8,996 nucleotides of DNA, taken from Pseudolabrys sp. (GTDB lineage: Bacteria > Pseudomonadota > Alphaproteobacteria > Rhizobiales > Xanthobacteraceae). Below are positions 1 through 5,178 of this stretch, piece by piece (the stretch's first letter is position 1; every line of letters begins with the position of its first letter). Position numbers and translations under genes: made by a program. The DNA lies in NCBI GenBank assembly GCA_019246455.1, contig JAFAQJ010000043.1:1-8996 (forward strand), in the 5' to 3' direction. The notes below the pieces were generated by a model, which worked only from the letters and a program-made list of their open reading frames with translations, was not told where the DNA came from and did not search any database.

Positions 1-451
1 CGACGCGCTTGACGATGCCGTTGACGATATCGCCGATGCGATCCTTGTACTCGGCGTATTGCCGGTCGCGCTCGGCCTCGCGCACTTTCTGCACGATGAC
101 CTGCTTGGCGCTCTGGGCGGCGATGCGGCCGTATTCGAGCGGCGGCAACGGATCGGCGATCGAGTCGCCGACCTGCGCGGCCGGGTGGCGCTTGCGTGCG
201 TCCTCCAGCGTGATCTGGTTCGCCGGATTTTCGACGGTCTCGACCACCAGCATGTGGCGCATCAATTTCAACTCGCCGGTCTTGCCGTCGATCTCGGCGT
301 GCACGTCGGTCTCGGCGCCGTAGCGCGAGCGCGCCGCCTTAGCGATGGCATCTTCCATCGCGGTAATGACGATCGAGCGGTCGATCGACTTTTCGCGGGC
401 GACCGCGTCGGCGATCTGCAACAGCTCAAGACGGTTGGCGGAAACAGCCAT
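1..451 (-). CDS. nusA: Transcription termination/antitermination factor NusA (N-terminal part, truncated by window edge)
   Basis: NusA binds RNA polymerase during elongation and modulates pausing, intrinsic termination and antitermination. About 150 residues are visible. The protein starts MAVSANRLELLQIADAVARE and continues through the helical N-terminal domain that contacts the polymerase (roughly residues 1-125). The sequence then reaches DIVNGIVKRV, where the S1 RNA-binding domain begins; S1, KH and any C-terminal repeats lie beyond the left edge. The ATG at 451-449 is well supported: a strong ribosome binding site (GGAGGAGA) sits just upstream, overlapping the end of rimP, and only 3 bp separate the rimP stop from this ATG. 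The arrangement is the classical rimP-nusA operon, normally continuing to infB. Transcription most likely comes from the rimP promoter. Identification is from family recognition of the N-terminal domain plus operon position. Confidence 0.97.
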   Translation of the reverse strand, partial: MAVSANRLELLQIADAVAREKSIDRSIVITAMEDAIAKAARSRYGAETDVHAEIDGKTGELKLMRHMLVVETVENPANQITLEDARKRHPAAQVGDSIADPLPPLEYGRIAAQSAKQVIVQKVREAERDRQYAEYKDRIGDIVNGIVKRV

Positions 452-454
452 ACC

Positions 455-1132
455 TTATTCTCCTCCGGTGTCGGCAGGCCGGTGCGGCCGGTGCCGGTGT
501 TGTCGTTCTTCGCGTCTCTGTTCACGTCGTGTCTGGCGGGCTTCACGCTCGATCGCCTTACCGCGGCGCATCGCTTGCGTCACCAGTTCGTCGGTGAGCA
601 CCAGCTTGGCGTCGCTCATGTCTGAAATAGGCAGCAGCACGTCGGCCGGCTCGCCTTCAGCCGCGTCGTCGCGATGCACGCGCGCCAGTTCGTCCTGCGT
701 GCCGGTGAGCTGGCCGCGAAAGCGCTTGCGGCCGTCGACCGGCACTTCCATCTCGATGCGCACCCAATGCCCGGCGTAACGGTCGAAGTCGGACTTGCGC
801 ACCAGCGGGCGGTCGATGCCCGGCGAGGAAATCTCGAGCCGGTAGGCGCGCTCGATCGGATCGGCGACGTCGAGGACCGGCGACAGCGCACGCGACACCG
901 CCTCGCAGTCGTCGACGCTCATGGAGCCGTCCGGACGCTCCGCCATGACCTGCACGGTGCAGCCGGCTGCCGCCGAAATGCGCACGCGCACCAGGCGATA
1001 GCCGAGATCGGCCAGCACCGGCTCGGCAATATGACCGACGCGCGCCGCGACGCCCGTGTCGACGATCAGGCGCGGTTCGTCGAACGCGGCGGGCGCGTTG
1101 TCGTTCGAGTGCAGTCTGTGGGCCTCGGCCAT
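455..1132 (-). CDS. rimP: Ribosome maturation factor RimP
   Basis: RimP assists late assembly of the 30S ribosomal subunit. The product is 225 residues. The N-terminal alpha/beta domain (about 22-110) ends in the family signature [11 protein letters not shown] (100-110). A C-terminal SH3-like beta domain follows (about 111-180, with [20 protein letters not shown]). It is longer than the roughly 150-residue E. coli protein because of a 20-residue N-terminal extension and a very basic, probably disordered tail (about 188-218, Arg/His/Gln rich). I chose the ATG at 1132-1130. A TTG at 1174 would add 14 residues, but its coding sequence would run through the terminator hairpin of the leader. No clear Shine-Dalgarno precedes the ATG. 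The TAA stop is 3 bp from nusA, implying coupled expression. Regulation is probably through the leader and promoter described separately. Confidence 0.96.
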   Translation of the reverse strand: MAEAHRLHSNDNAPAAFDEPRLIVDTGVAARVGHIAEPVLADLGYRLVRVRISAAAGCTVQVMAERPDGSMSVDDCEAVSRALSPVLDVADPIERAYRLEISSPGIDRPLVRKSDFDRYAGHWVRIEMEVPVDGRKRFRGQLTGTQDELARVHRDDAAEGEPADVLLPISDMSDAKLVLTDELVTQAMRRGKAIEREARQTRREQRREERQHRHRPHRPADTGGE

Positions 1133-1140
1133 TTGGTAAC

Positions 1141-1170
1141 AAAAAAGAGCGGGTCCCGGGGGGCCCACTC
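1141..1170 (-). terminator. Terminator-like hairpin with U-tract in the rimP leader
   Basis: On the minus strand the arms GAGTGGG (1170-1164) and CCCGCTC (1153-1147) pair with one G-U. An inner CCC/GGG stem sits beyond a one-base mismatch. Six T residues (1146-1141) follow immediately. This is the form of an intrinsic terminator, yet it ends only 8 bases before the rimP ATG at 1132. It therefore reads most naturally as a transcription attenuator in the 5' leader of rimP-nusA. A rimP-leader attenuator family has been proposed from comparative screens of bacterial premature terminators; I recall this from general knowledge and cannot confirm that this copy belongs to it. An alternative is that it terminates something upstream, but no minus-strand gene lies there, only the divergent DUF2336 gene. 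Confidence 0.72.
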
Positions 1171-1217
1171 TCAAAACCCGATCTGGTTATGAGGTGTCTG
1201 ATAACGTCTCAGACACC
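1170..1217 (-). ncRNA. Structured 5' leader of rimP: two hairpins upstream of the terminator-like stem
   Basis: Reading the minus strand, the transcript predicted to start near 1217 first forms a perfect 9-bp stem, GGTGTCTGA/TCAGACACC, with a 7-base loop (1217-1193). A second stem follows, CTCATAACC against GGGTTTTGAG with one internal mismatch and a short loop (1193-1170). The terminator-like hairpin begins at 1170. The three stems abut with almost no linker, so nearly every leader base up to the U-tract is paired. This suggests a compact cis-regulatory element. No small open reading frame with a convincing start is seen in the leader, so a classical leader-peptide mechanism is not indicated. 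The ligand or factor sensed is unknown; a ribosome-related protein or a transcription factor would be plausible given the operon. Confidence 0.55.
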
Positions 1218-1221
1218 GCGA

Positions 1222-1249
1222 AATATAGCGATCTGGCGCATTCCCGCAA
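1222..1249 (-). promoter_or_regulatory. Probable housekeeping sigma promoter of rimP-nusA
   Basis: On the minus strand TTGCGG (1249-1244) and TATATT (1227-1222) are separated by 16 bases. With flanking bases they read CTTGCGG and CTATATT, close to the alphaproteobacterial sigma-70 pattern (CTTGAC and CTATAT). The start site would fall near 1216-1219, at the foot of the first leader hairpin, which supports the leader model. Confidence 0.6.
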
Positions 1250-1278
1250 GGGTCGCAGCGTCTATAGCTAACCCTTCC

Positions 1279-1291
1279 TTCAGACTCTGAA
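1279..1291. promoter_or_regulatory. 13-bp perfect palindrome centred on a GANTC site between rimP and the DUF2336 gene
   Basis: TTCAGA-C-TCTGAA is a perfect 6+1+6 palindrome whose centre is GACTC (1283-1287), a GANTC methylation site. It lies 54 bp upstream of the DUF2336 ATG and about 30 bp upstream of the rimP -35 element. In alphaproteobacteria CcrM methylates GANTC and GcrA-regulated promoters carry such sites. Whether this palindrome is an operator is inference. Confidence 0.35.
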
Positions 1292-1344
1292 CCTAAATTT
1301 CGCGGCAAACCGGCTGTTTTTCGTGCGTTTCCGCAGGGTCTGAG

Positions 1345-2421
1345 ATGGGCGCGCCCGCTTCGCTGCTTCCGGAACTGGAAGACGTGATCCAGCACGGCTC
1401 GCCCGAAAAGCGGGCCGAGACGCTGCGCCGGATCACGACACTCTTCATCGAAGGTTCCGATTATTTCGCGCCCGAGCATGTCGCATTGTTCGACGACGTG
1501 ATTGGCATCCTGATCGAGGAGATCGAGACCAAGGCGCTCGCCGAGTTGTCGCAGCGCATTGCACCGGTCTCGAATGCGCCGACCGAGGTTGTTTCGGCGC
1601 TCGCAACCAACGACGACATCGCTGTGGCGGGTCCGGTGCTGCGGCGGGCGCGGCTGTCCGAAAGCGACTTGCGCGTCGTGGCGCAGACCAAGAGCCAGGC
1701 CCATCTGCTTGCACTGTCGTCGCGGGTCGGCATCACGGAATCGCTGTCCGACATTATCGTGGCGCGCGGCGATCGTGACGTGTCGCGCTCGATTGCCAAC
1801 AATGCGCAGGCGCGGCTGTCGGAGAAATCGTTCACGACGTTGGTCGAGCGCGCCGGCAAGGACAATATGCTGGCCGAGAAAGTCGGGTTGCGCAGCGACA
1901 TTCCGCCGCGCCTATTCCGCCAGTTGCTGATGCAGGCGACCGAGGTCGTGCAGCAACGGTTATTGGCGCAGGCGAAGCCCGAAACCCAGGCCGAGATTCG
2001 CCGCGTCCTGTCGAAGATTTCGCTCGATATCGGCACCAAGGTCGCCAAACGCGATTACACCGCGGCGCTCGCGACGGTGCGCGCGCTCAATGCGCAACGC
2101 GCCCTCAACGAGACCGACGTCACCGAATTCGCCAAGGCCGGAAAGTACGAAGAGACGATCGCGGCGCTCGCCACAGTTTGCGCGGTGCCGATCGAGGTGG
2201 TCGATCGTCTGATGGGCGGGGAGCGCTCGGATCCGGTGCTGATTCTGGCGCGCTCGGCCGGCTTTAAATGGGAAACGGTCTCCGCGGTCATCAATACGCG
2301 GCCCGGCGCCAAGGGCACGTCGACGCAGGCGCTCGAAGCGGCGAAAGAGAACTTCGAGCGGCTGTCGAACATGACGGCACAGCGCGTCGTGCGGTTCTGG
2401 CAGGTGCGGCAAGGTGCCTAA
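1345..2421 (+). CDS. DUF2336 domain-containing protein of unknown function
   Basis: This is a 358-residue soluble protein, predicted almost entirely alpha-helical, that I recognise as the alphaproteobacterial DUF2336 family. The characteristic stretch is about residues 128-207: RVGITESLSDIIVARGDRDV, then a SIANNAQARLSEKSF-type segment, then SDIPPRLFRQLLMQATEVVQ. The repeating helical pairs resemble HEAT-type repeats, suggesting protein-protein interaction rather than catalysis. No signal peptide or membrane segment is visible. The ATG at 1345 has only a weak purine-rich stretch upstream (CAGGGTCTGAG). It is the only plus-strand gene in the window. It diverges from rimP over a 212-bp intergenic region and converges on trmB with 3 bp between stops. 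I see no convincing sigma-70 promoter for it. Function is unknown. Confidence 0.85.
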   Translation: MGAPASLLPELEDVIQHGSPEKRAETLRRITTLFIEGSDYFAPEHVALFDDVIGILIEEIETKALAELSQRIAPVSNAPTEVVSALATNDDIAVAGPVLRRARLSESDLRVVAQTKSQAHLLALSSRVGITESLSDIIVARGDRDVSRSIANNAQARLSEKSFTTLVERAGKDNMLAEKVGLRSDIPPRLFRQLLMQATEVVQQRLLAQAKPETQAEIRRVLSKISLDIGTKVAKRDYTAALATVRALNAQRALNETDVTEFAKAGKYEETIAALATVCAVPIEVVDRLMGGERSDPVLILARSAGFKWETVSAVINTRPGAKGTSTQALEAAKENFERLSNMTAQRVVRFWQVRQGA

Positions 2422-2424
2422 AGC

Positions 2425-3123
2425 CTAGCGGCGGCGAAACGTCAGATAACTTGGTGCGCGGCCTTCGCGCCTGGCTTTCGCCTCATAGCGTGTTCCGGAA
2501 AAATCCTTCCAGGGTTTGCGCCAATCGTCGGCGCTCTCCGCCATCCAAACGAAATCGGGTGAGTGTTGCATATGGGCGAGGGTCCACGCCGCGTAGTCTG
2601 CAATATCGGTGGCGAAACGGAATTCGCCGCCAGGTTTGAGGATGCGGGCGAGCCGCGTGAGATTGTCGTGCTGAACGAAGCGGCGCTTCCAATGCCGGCG
2701 CTTCGGCCACGGATCGGGGTAGAGCAATTCGATGCGCGTAATGCTCGCAGCCGGCAGCCAGTCAATGAGATGCACGGCGTCGCCGTGATAAAGGCGGATG
2801 TTGGCAAGGCGATGTTCTTCAATGCCGGTCAGCGCCTTGGCCGCTGCATTGAGAAAGCCGTCGCTGCCGATCCAGCCGACATCGGGATGAGTCTGCGCCT
2901 GTTCGAGGAGATGTTCGGCGCCGCCAAATCCGACCTCAAGCCCGACCTCACGTACCGGAACGGCAAACAGTTTTGCCGCGTTGCCGGGGGCTTTTGCCGC
3001 CAGATCGAGCGCCACTTTCGGCAGGAGCGTGTCGAACAGTGCCGCTTTGCGCGGCGAAAGCTTGTCGCCGCGCTTGCGTCCGAAGAAGGCGCGAGGTTCG
3101 TGGGGAGCCGCCATTGCCGCCAC
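2425..3123 (-). CDS. trmB: tRNA (guanine-N7-)-methyltransferase TrmB
   Basis: TrmB uses S-adenosylmethionine to make m7G46 in the variable loop of many tRNAs. The product is 232 residues, a Rossmann-fold methyltransferase. Motif I is EVGFGGAEHL (63-72). An acidic position lies in GSDGF (86-90), where many homologues have Glu. The family signature is YPDPWPKRRHWKRR (135-148), with the catalytic-region Asp137 and basic tRNA-contacting residues. GGEFRFATD (165-173) is the late Rossmann strand, and SYLTFRRR closes the protein. The start is uncertain: GTG at 3123 or ATG at 3114, three codons apart, and neither has a clear Shine-Dalgarno. It follows metK by 57 bp on the same strand, putting a consumer of S-adenosylmethionine next to its producer. 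A hairpin in that gap may reduce read-through. Confidence 0.96.
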   Translation of the reverse strand: MAAMAAPHEPRAFFGRKRGDKLSPRKAALFDTLLPKVALDLAAKAPGNAAKLFAVPVREVGLEVGFGGAEHLLEQAQTHPDVGWIGSDGFLNAAAKALTGIEEHRLANIRLYHGDAVHLIDWLPAASITRIELLYPDPWPKRRHWKRRFVQHDNLTRLARILKPGGEFRFATDIADYAAWTLAHMQHSPDFVWMAESADDWRKPWKDFSGTRYEAKARREGRAPSYLTFRRR

Positions 3124-3134
3124 TATAAATGCAA

Positions 3135-3156
3135 ACAGCCGGCTTGGGCCGACTGT
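3135..3156 (-). terminator. Hairpin between metK and trmB, possible partial terminator
   Basis: On the minus strand ACAGTCGGC (3156-3148) pairs with GCCGGCTGT (3143-3135), nine pairs including one G-T, around a CCAA loop. It is followed by an interrupted T-rich run (TTGCATTTATA), not a clean U-tract. It lies entirely in the 57-bp gap between the metK stop and the trmB start, ending about 11 bases before the GTG. It could act as a leaky terminator lowering trmB relative to metK, or as an mRNA-stabilising 3' structure for metK. Confidence 0.45.
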
Positions 3157-3180
3157 CGCAACGTGTCGGTTTGTTGGGCC

Positions 3181-4449
3181 TTAGCGCGCCGCGCGGCGGA
3201 TATCGTCGGCGAGATCGGTCCGCTCCCACGAAAAGCCACCGTCGCTGTCCGGCTTGCGGCCGAAATGGCCGTAGGCGGCGGTACGCTTGTAGATCGGACG
3301 GTTCAGCTTAAGCGTGCGCCGGATGTTGGTCGGCGTCAGGCGGAACAACTCGGGCAAGATCTTCTCGAGCTTTGATTCCGGCACCTTGCCGGTGCCATGC
3401 GTGTCGACCAGCACCGACATCGGATCGGCGACGCCGATCGCGTAGGCGACCTGGATGGTGCAGCGGTCGGCGATGCCGGCCGCCACCACGTTCTTGGCGA
3501 GATAGCGCGCGGCGTAAGCGGCCGAGCGGTCGACCTTGGTCGGGTCCTTGCCGGAAAATGCGCCGCCGCCGTGCGGCGCATAGCCGCCGTAGGTATCGAC
3601 AATGATCTTGCGGCCGGTGAGGCCGCAGTCGCCGTCGGGGCCGCCGACCACGAAATTGCCGGTCGGGTTGACCAGGAAGTCCTTGCCGTTCTTGGGCATC
3701 CAGCCCTTCGGCAGTGCGGACGAGACGGCGTCCTCGATCAAATCCTTCACTATCGACGGCGTGTATTTCTTGCCGTTGCGGCTTTTCTCATTGTGCTGGG
3801 TCGAGACCACGACCTTTGTGCAGCCGACCGGTTTGCCATCGACGTATTTGACCGTCACCTGGCTCTTGGCGTCGGGCTGCAGGTCGAACAGTTGCTTCGA
3901 GCGGCGCTTCTCGGACAGCACTTTCAGAATTTTGTGTGCAAAGTAGATCGGCGCGGGCATGTACGAGCCCTTCTCGTACACCTCACTCTCGGTGCAGGCG
4001 TAGCCGAACATCATGCCTTGGTCGCCGGCGCCTTCTTCTTCCTTACCTTTCTTCTTCTTGGCGTTGACGCCCATCGCGATGTCGGGCGACTGGCCGTGCA
4101 GCAGCACTTCGACGTCGGCGCCGTGGAAGGAGAAGCCGTTCTGGTCGTAGCCGATGTCCTTGACGACGCCGCGCGCGATCTCGGTGATCAGCTCGCGATC
4201 GACGACCGAGACGCCGTGGATATCGCGAAACAGCTGGCCGCGGCCTTCGCCGGCGATGACGATCTTGTTGGTGGTCGCCAGCGTTTCACAGCCGAGCCGC
4301 GTATTAATCTGGCTGTCGTCGGCGATACCGAGTTTGACGTCGCGCTCCAGAAACGCGTCGAGCACGGCGTCGGAAATCTGGTCGCAGACCTTGTCGGGAT
4401 GGCCTTCCGACACCGACTCGCTGGTAAAGAGGTAATTCTTATGTGACAC
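3181..4449 (-). CDS. metK: S-adenosylmethionine synthetase
   Basis: MetK condenses methionine and ATP into S-adenosylmethionine, the cell's methyl donor. The 422-residue protein carries the standard motifs. These are GHPDK (16-20, ATP/methionine site), the QSPDIAMGV region (120-128), [12 protein letters not shown] (140-151), [17 protein letters not shown] (273-289) and the phosphate-binding glycine loop [16 protein letters not shown] (294-309). It is longer than the about 384-residue E. coli enzyme. Part of the difference is a Lys/Glu-rich insert ([12 protein letters not shown], 129-140) directly before the GAGDQG loop, as I recall for Rhizobiales enzymes. The start is GTG at 4449, supported by a strong GGGAGGG ribosome binding site (4461-4455) five bases upstream. 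A GC-rich 7-bp hairpin (4465-4481) sits just before that site. No known SAM riboswitch fold is evident to me in the 130-bp leader region. Confidence 0.98.
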   Translation of the reverse strand: MSHKNYLFTSESVSEGHPDKVCDQISDAVLDAFLERDVKLGIADDSQINTRLGCETLATTNKIVIAGEGRGQLFRDIHGVSVVDRELITEIARGVVKDIGYDQNGFSFHGADVEVLLHGQSPDIAMGVNAKKKKGKEEEGAGDQGMMFGYACTESEVYEKGSYMPAPIYFAHKILKVLSEKRRSKQLFDLQPDAKSQVTVKYVDGKPVGCTKVVVSTQHNEKSRNGKKYTPSIVKDLIEDAVSSALPKGWMPKNGKDFLVNPTGNFVVGGPDGDCGLTGRKIIVDTYGGYAPHGGGAFSGKDPTKVDRSAAYAARYLAKNVVAAGIADRCTIQVAYAIGVADPMSVLVDTHGTGKVPESKLEKILPELFRLTPTNIRRTLKLNRPIYKRTAAYGHFGRKPDSDGGFSWERTDLADDIRRAAR

Positions 4450-4464
4450 GCCGACCCTCCCGTG

Positions 4465-4481
4465 GCGCGGCGTTGCCGCGC
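4465..4481 (-). promoter_or_regulatory. GC-rich hairpin just upstream of the metK ribosome binding site
   Basis: GCGCGGC (minus strand 4481-4475) pairs perfectly with GCCGCGC (4471-4465) around an AAC loop. It ends three bases before the CGGGAGGG Shine-Dalgarno. It may influence metK translation initiation. No T-tract follows, so it is not a terminator. Confidence 0.35.
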
Positions 4482-4523
4482 GCTCATCTAAAACGGCTGT
4501 TTCTTTGCAAGCGCGCCCGCGCA

Positions 4524-4530
4524 GGTCAAG
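4524..4530 (-). promoter_or_regulatory. Possible -35 element of a metK promoter
   Basis: CTTGACC on the minus strand (4530-4524) matches the alphaproteobacterial -35 consensus. At 17-18 bases spacing the sequence is only AAAGAA, a poor -10, so the assignment is weak. The tandem repeat lies immediately upstream, where an activator would sit. Confidence 0.28.
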
Positions 4531-4534
4531 ATGC

Positions 4535-4571
4535 GGGCAATGTGGGCTGATTACGTGGGCAAAATGGGCTG
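4535..4571. repeat. Tandem 15-bp direct repeat between praR and metK, 22-bp period
   Basis: GGGCAATGTGGGCTG (4535-4549) and GGGCAAAATGGGCTG (4557-4571) match at 13 of 15 positions. Their starts are 22 bp apart, about two helical turns, so both would present the same face of DNA. They lie between the praR stop (4580) and a -35-like element for metK (4524-4530). Two sites of this form may be an operator for a regulator of metK; the protein is not identifiable from the sequence. Confidence 0.5.
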
Positions 4572-4579
4572 CCGGAATA

Positions 4580-4984
4580 TCAGTCTTCTTCGCCGGCCAT
4601 CTGTTCCACCAGCTCGACGATACGGCGGCGCAGCTTGCCGCTCTTGATTTTCATGAAGGCCTTGGTCAGCGCGAGACCGTCTGAGGTCGCGAGAAAATCC
4701 GAGACGTATTGCGGCGACGCGCTCTCCGACAGTTCGCCGGAGTGGCCGCCCGAGTGCGGCGCGCCTTCGAAGAAAAACGACACCGGCACCTGAAGGATGT
4801 TGGAGATCTGCTGAAGCCGCGACGCGCCGATTCGATTCGTGCCCTTCTCGTATTTCTGCACTTGCTGAAACGTCAGACCGAGAGCGTCGCCAAGTTTTTC
4901 CTGACTCATGCTCATCATCATCCGACGCATCCGAACACGCGACCCGACATGCTTGTCGATCGGGTTCGGGGCCTTCTTCGCCAT
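4580..4984 (-). CDS. praR: XRE-family helix-turn-helix regulator, PraR/PhrR type
   Basis: This is a 134-residue DNA-binding regulator. It has a Lys-rich start ([20 protein letters not shown]) and a helix-turn-helix at about 27-52 ([20 protein letters not shown], then KGTNRI). VPVSFFFEG follows (67-74), then a short linker and a helical, charged C-terminus (about 88-134). In rhizobia the family includes PraR, which represses quorum-sensing regulators and biofilm genes in Rhizobium leguminosarum and reb genes in Azorhizobium. It also includes PhrR, the low-pH-inducible gene beside actA (lnt) in Sinorhizobium medicae; lnt is likewise the upstream neighbour here. I chose the ATG at 4984 because an AGGAG ribosome binding site lies 7 bases upstream; an in-frame TTG at 4990 would sit too close to it. 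The gene appears to have its own promoter, with operator-like repeats nearby. Its target genes in this organism are unknown. Confidence 0.88.
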   Translation of the reverse strand: MAKKAPNPIDKHVGSRVRMRRMMMSMSQEKLGDALGLTFQQVQKYEKGTNRIGASRLQQISNILQVPVSFFFEGAPHSGGHSGELSESASPQYVSDFLATSDGLALTKAFMKIKSGKLRRRIVELVEQMAGEED

Positions 4985-5028
4985 AAACAACTCCTATGGG
5001 GATAACGCCCTGCCTAATGTCATTTTGT

Positions 5029-5057
5029 CATACAGGGTGCAATGAAAGTTTCGGCAA
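5029..5057 (-). promoter_or_regulatory. Probable promoter of praR
   Basis: On the minus strand TTGCCG (5057-5052, preceded by C) and TGTATG (5034-5029, reading CTGTAT with its flank) are 17 bases apart. They fit the alphaproteobacterial CTTGAC/CTATAT pattern with few mismatches. Transcription would begin near 5022, giving a leader of about 38 bases before the praR ATG. Confidence 0.5.
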
Positions 5058-5078
5058 GTTCGGTTGCAATGAATTCAT
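5038..5078. repeat. Operator-like repeats flanking the praR -35 element
   Basis: TGCAATGAA occurs at 5038-5046 and again at 5065-5073, 27 bp apart, bracketing the proposed -35 at 5052-5057. The second copy runs into the perfect 10-bp palindrome ATGAATTCAT (5069-5078). AT-rich repeats of this kind stand out in a GC-rich genome and are placed where a repressor or autoregulator would act. The binding protein is not known; PraR itself is a natural candidate because related XRE regulators often control their own genes. Confidence 0.4.
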
Positions 5079-5134
5079 GGCTCGCGACTGAAGCGAAAAT
5101 AGACCAGTAATTACAGCGTATTTCATGAACGGAA

Positions 5135-5154
5135 AGTTGTAGCCGCACACAACT
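5135..5154. promoter_or_regulatory. Inverted repeat AGTTGT-N8-ACAACT downstream of lnt
   Basis: Perfect 6-bp arms (5135-5140 and 5149-5154) flank an 8-base spacer, making a 20-bp dyad typical in size of an operator. As RNA it would form only a weak stem followed by TTCC, so it is a poor terminator. It sits about 80 bp upstream of the praR -35. A distal regulatory site is possible. Confidence 0.33.
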
Positions 5155-5163
5155 GACGCGGCC

Positions 5164-5178
5164 AATTTTAGTAAAATT
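5164..5178. promoter_or_regulatory. 15-bp AT-only-arm palindrome overlapping the lnt stop codon
   Basis: AATTTTA-G-TAAAATT is a perfect 7+1+7 palindrome that overlaps the lnt TAA at 5179-5177. Its arms contain no G or C, unlike the surrounding roughly 65% GC sequence. It could be a regulator site for the praR region or a mild end-of-transcript structure. It lacks a usable hairpin loop and T-tract, so a terminator is unlikely. Confidence 0.33.

Noticed and set aside
1133..1174. Longer RimP starting at the TTG at 1174
   Set aside because: The added 14 codons run through the terminator-like hairpin and U-tract, have no homologue-like sequence, and a normal ATG is available at 1132.
3397..4446. 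A 349-codon plus-strand open frame antisense to metK
   Set aside because: It almost exactly shadows metK, has a His/Val/Asp-rich composition typical of reverse-frame translation, and no family motif or ribosome binding site.
4450..4579. SAM-II or SAM/SAH-type riboswitch upstream of metK
   Set aside because: The region was read for the conserved cores and pseudoknot-like pairing of these classes. Only a simple GC-rich hairpin and a tandem repeat were found. A covariance search would be decisive.
4829..4838. Two adjacent GATTC (GANTC) sites inside praR
   Set aside because: They encode conserved residues of the helix-turn-helix region (NRIGAS), so codon content explains them. No promoter is nearby.
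5135..5178. Intrinsic terminator at the end of lnt
   Set aside because: The available stem is only 6 bp with an 8-base loop and is followed by TTCC, and the AT palindrome has no proper loop or T-tract.
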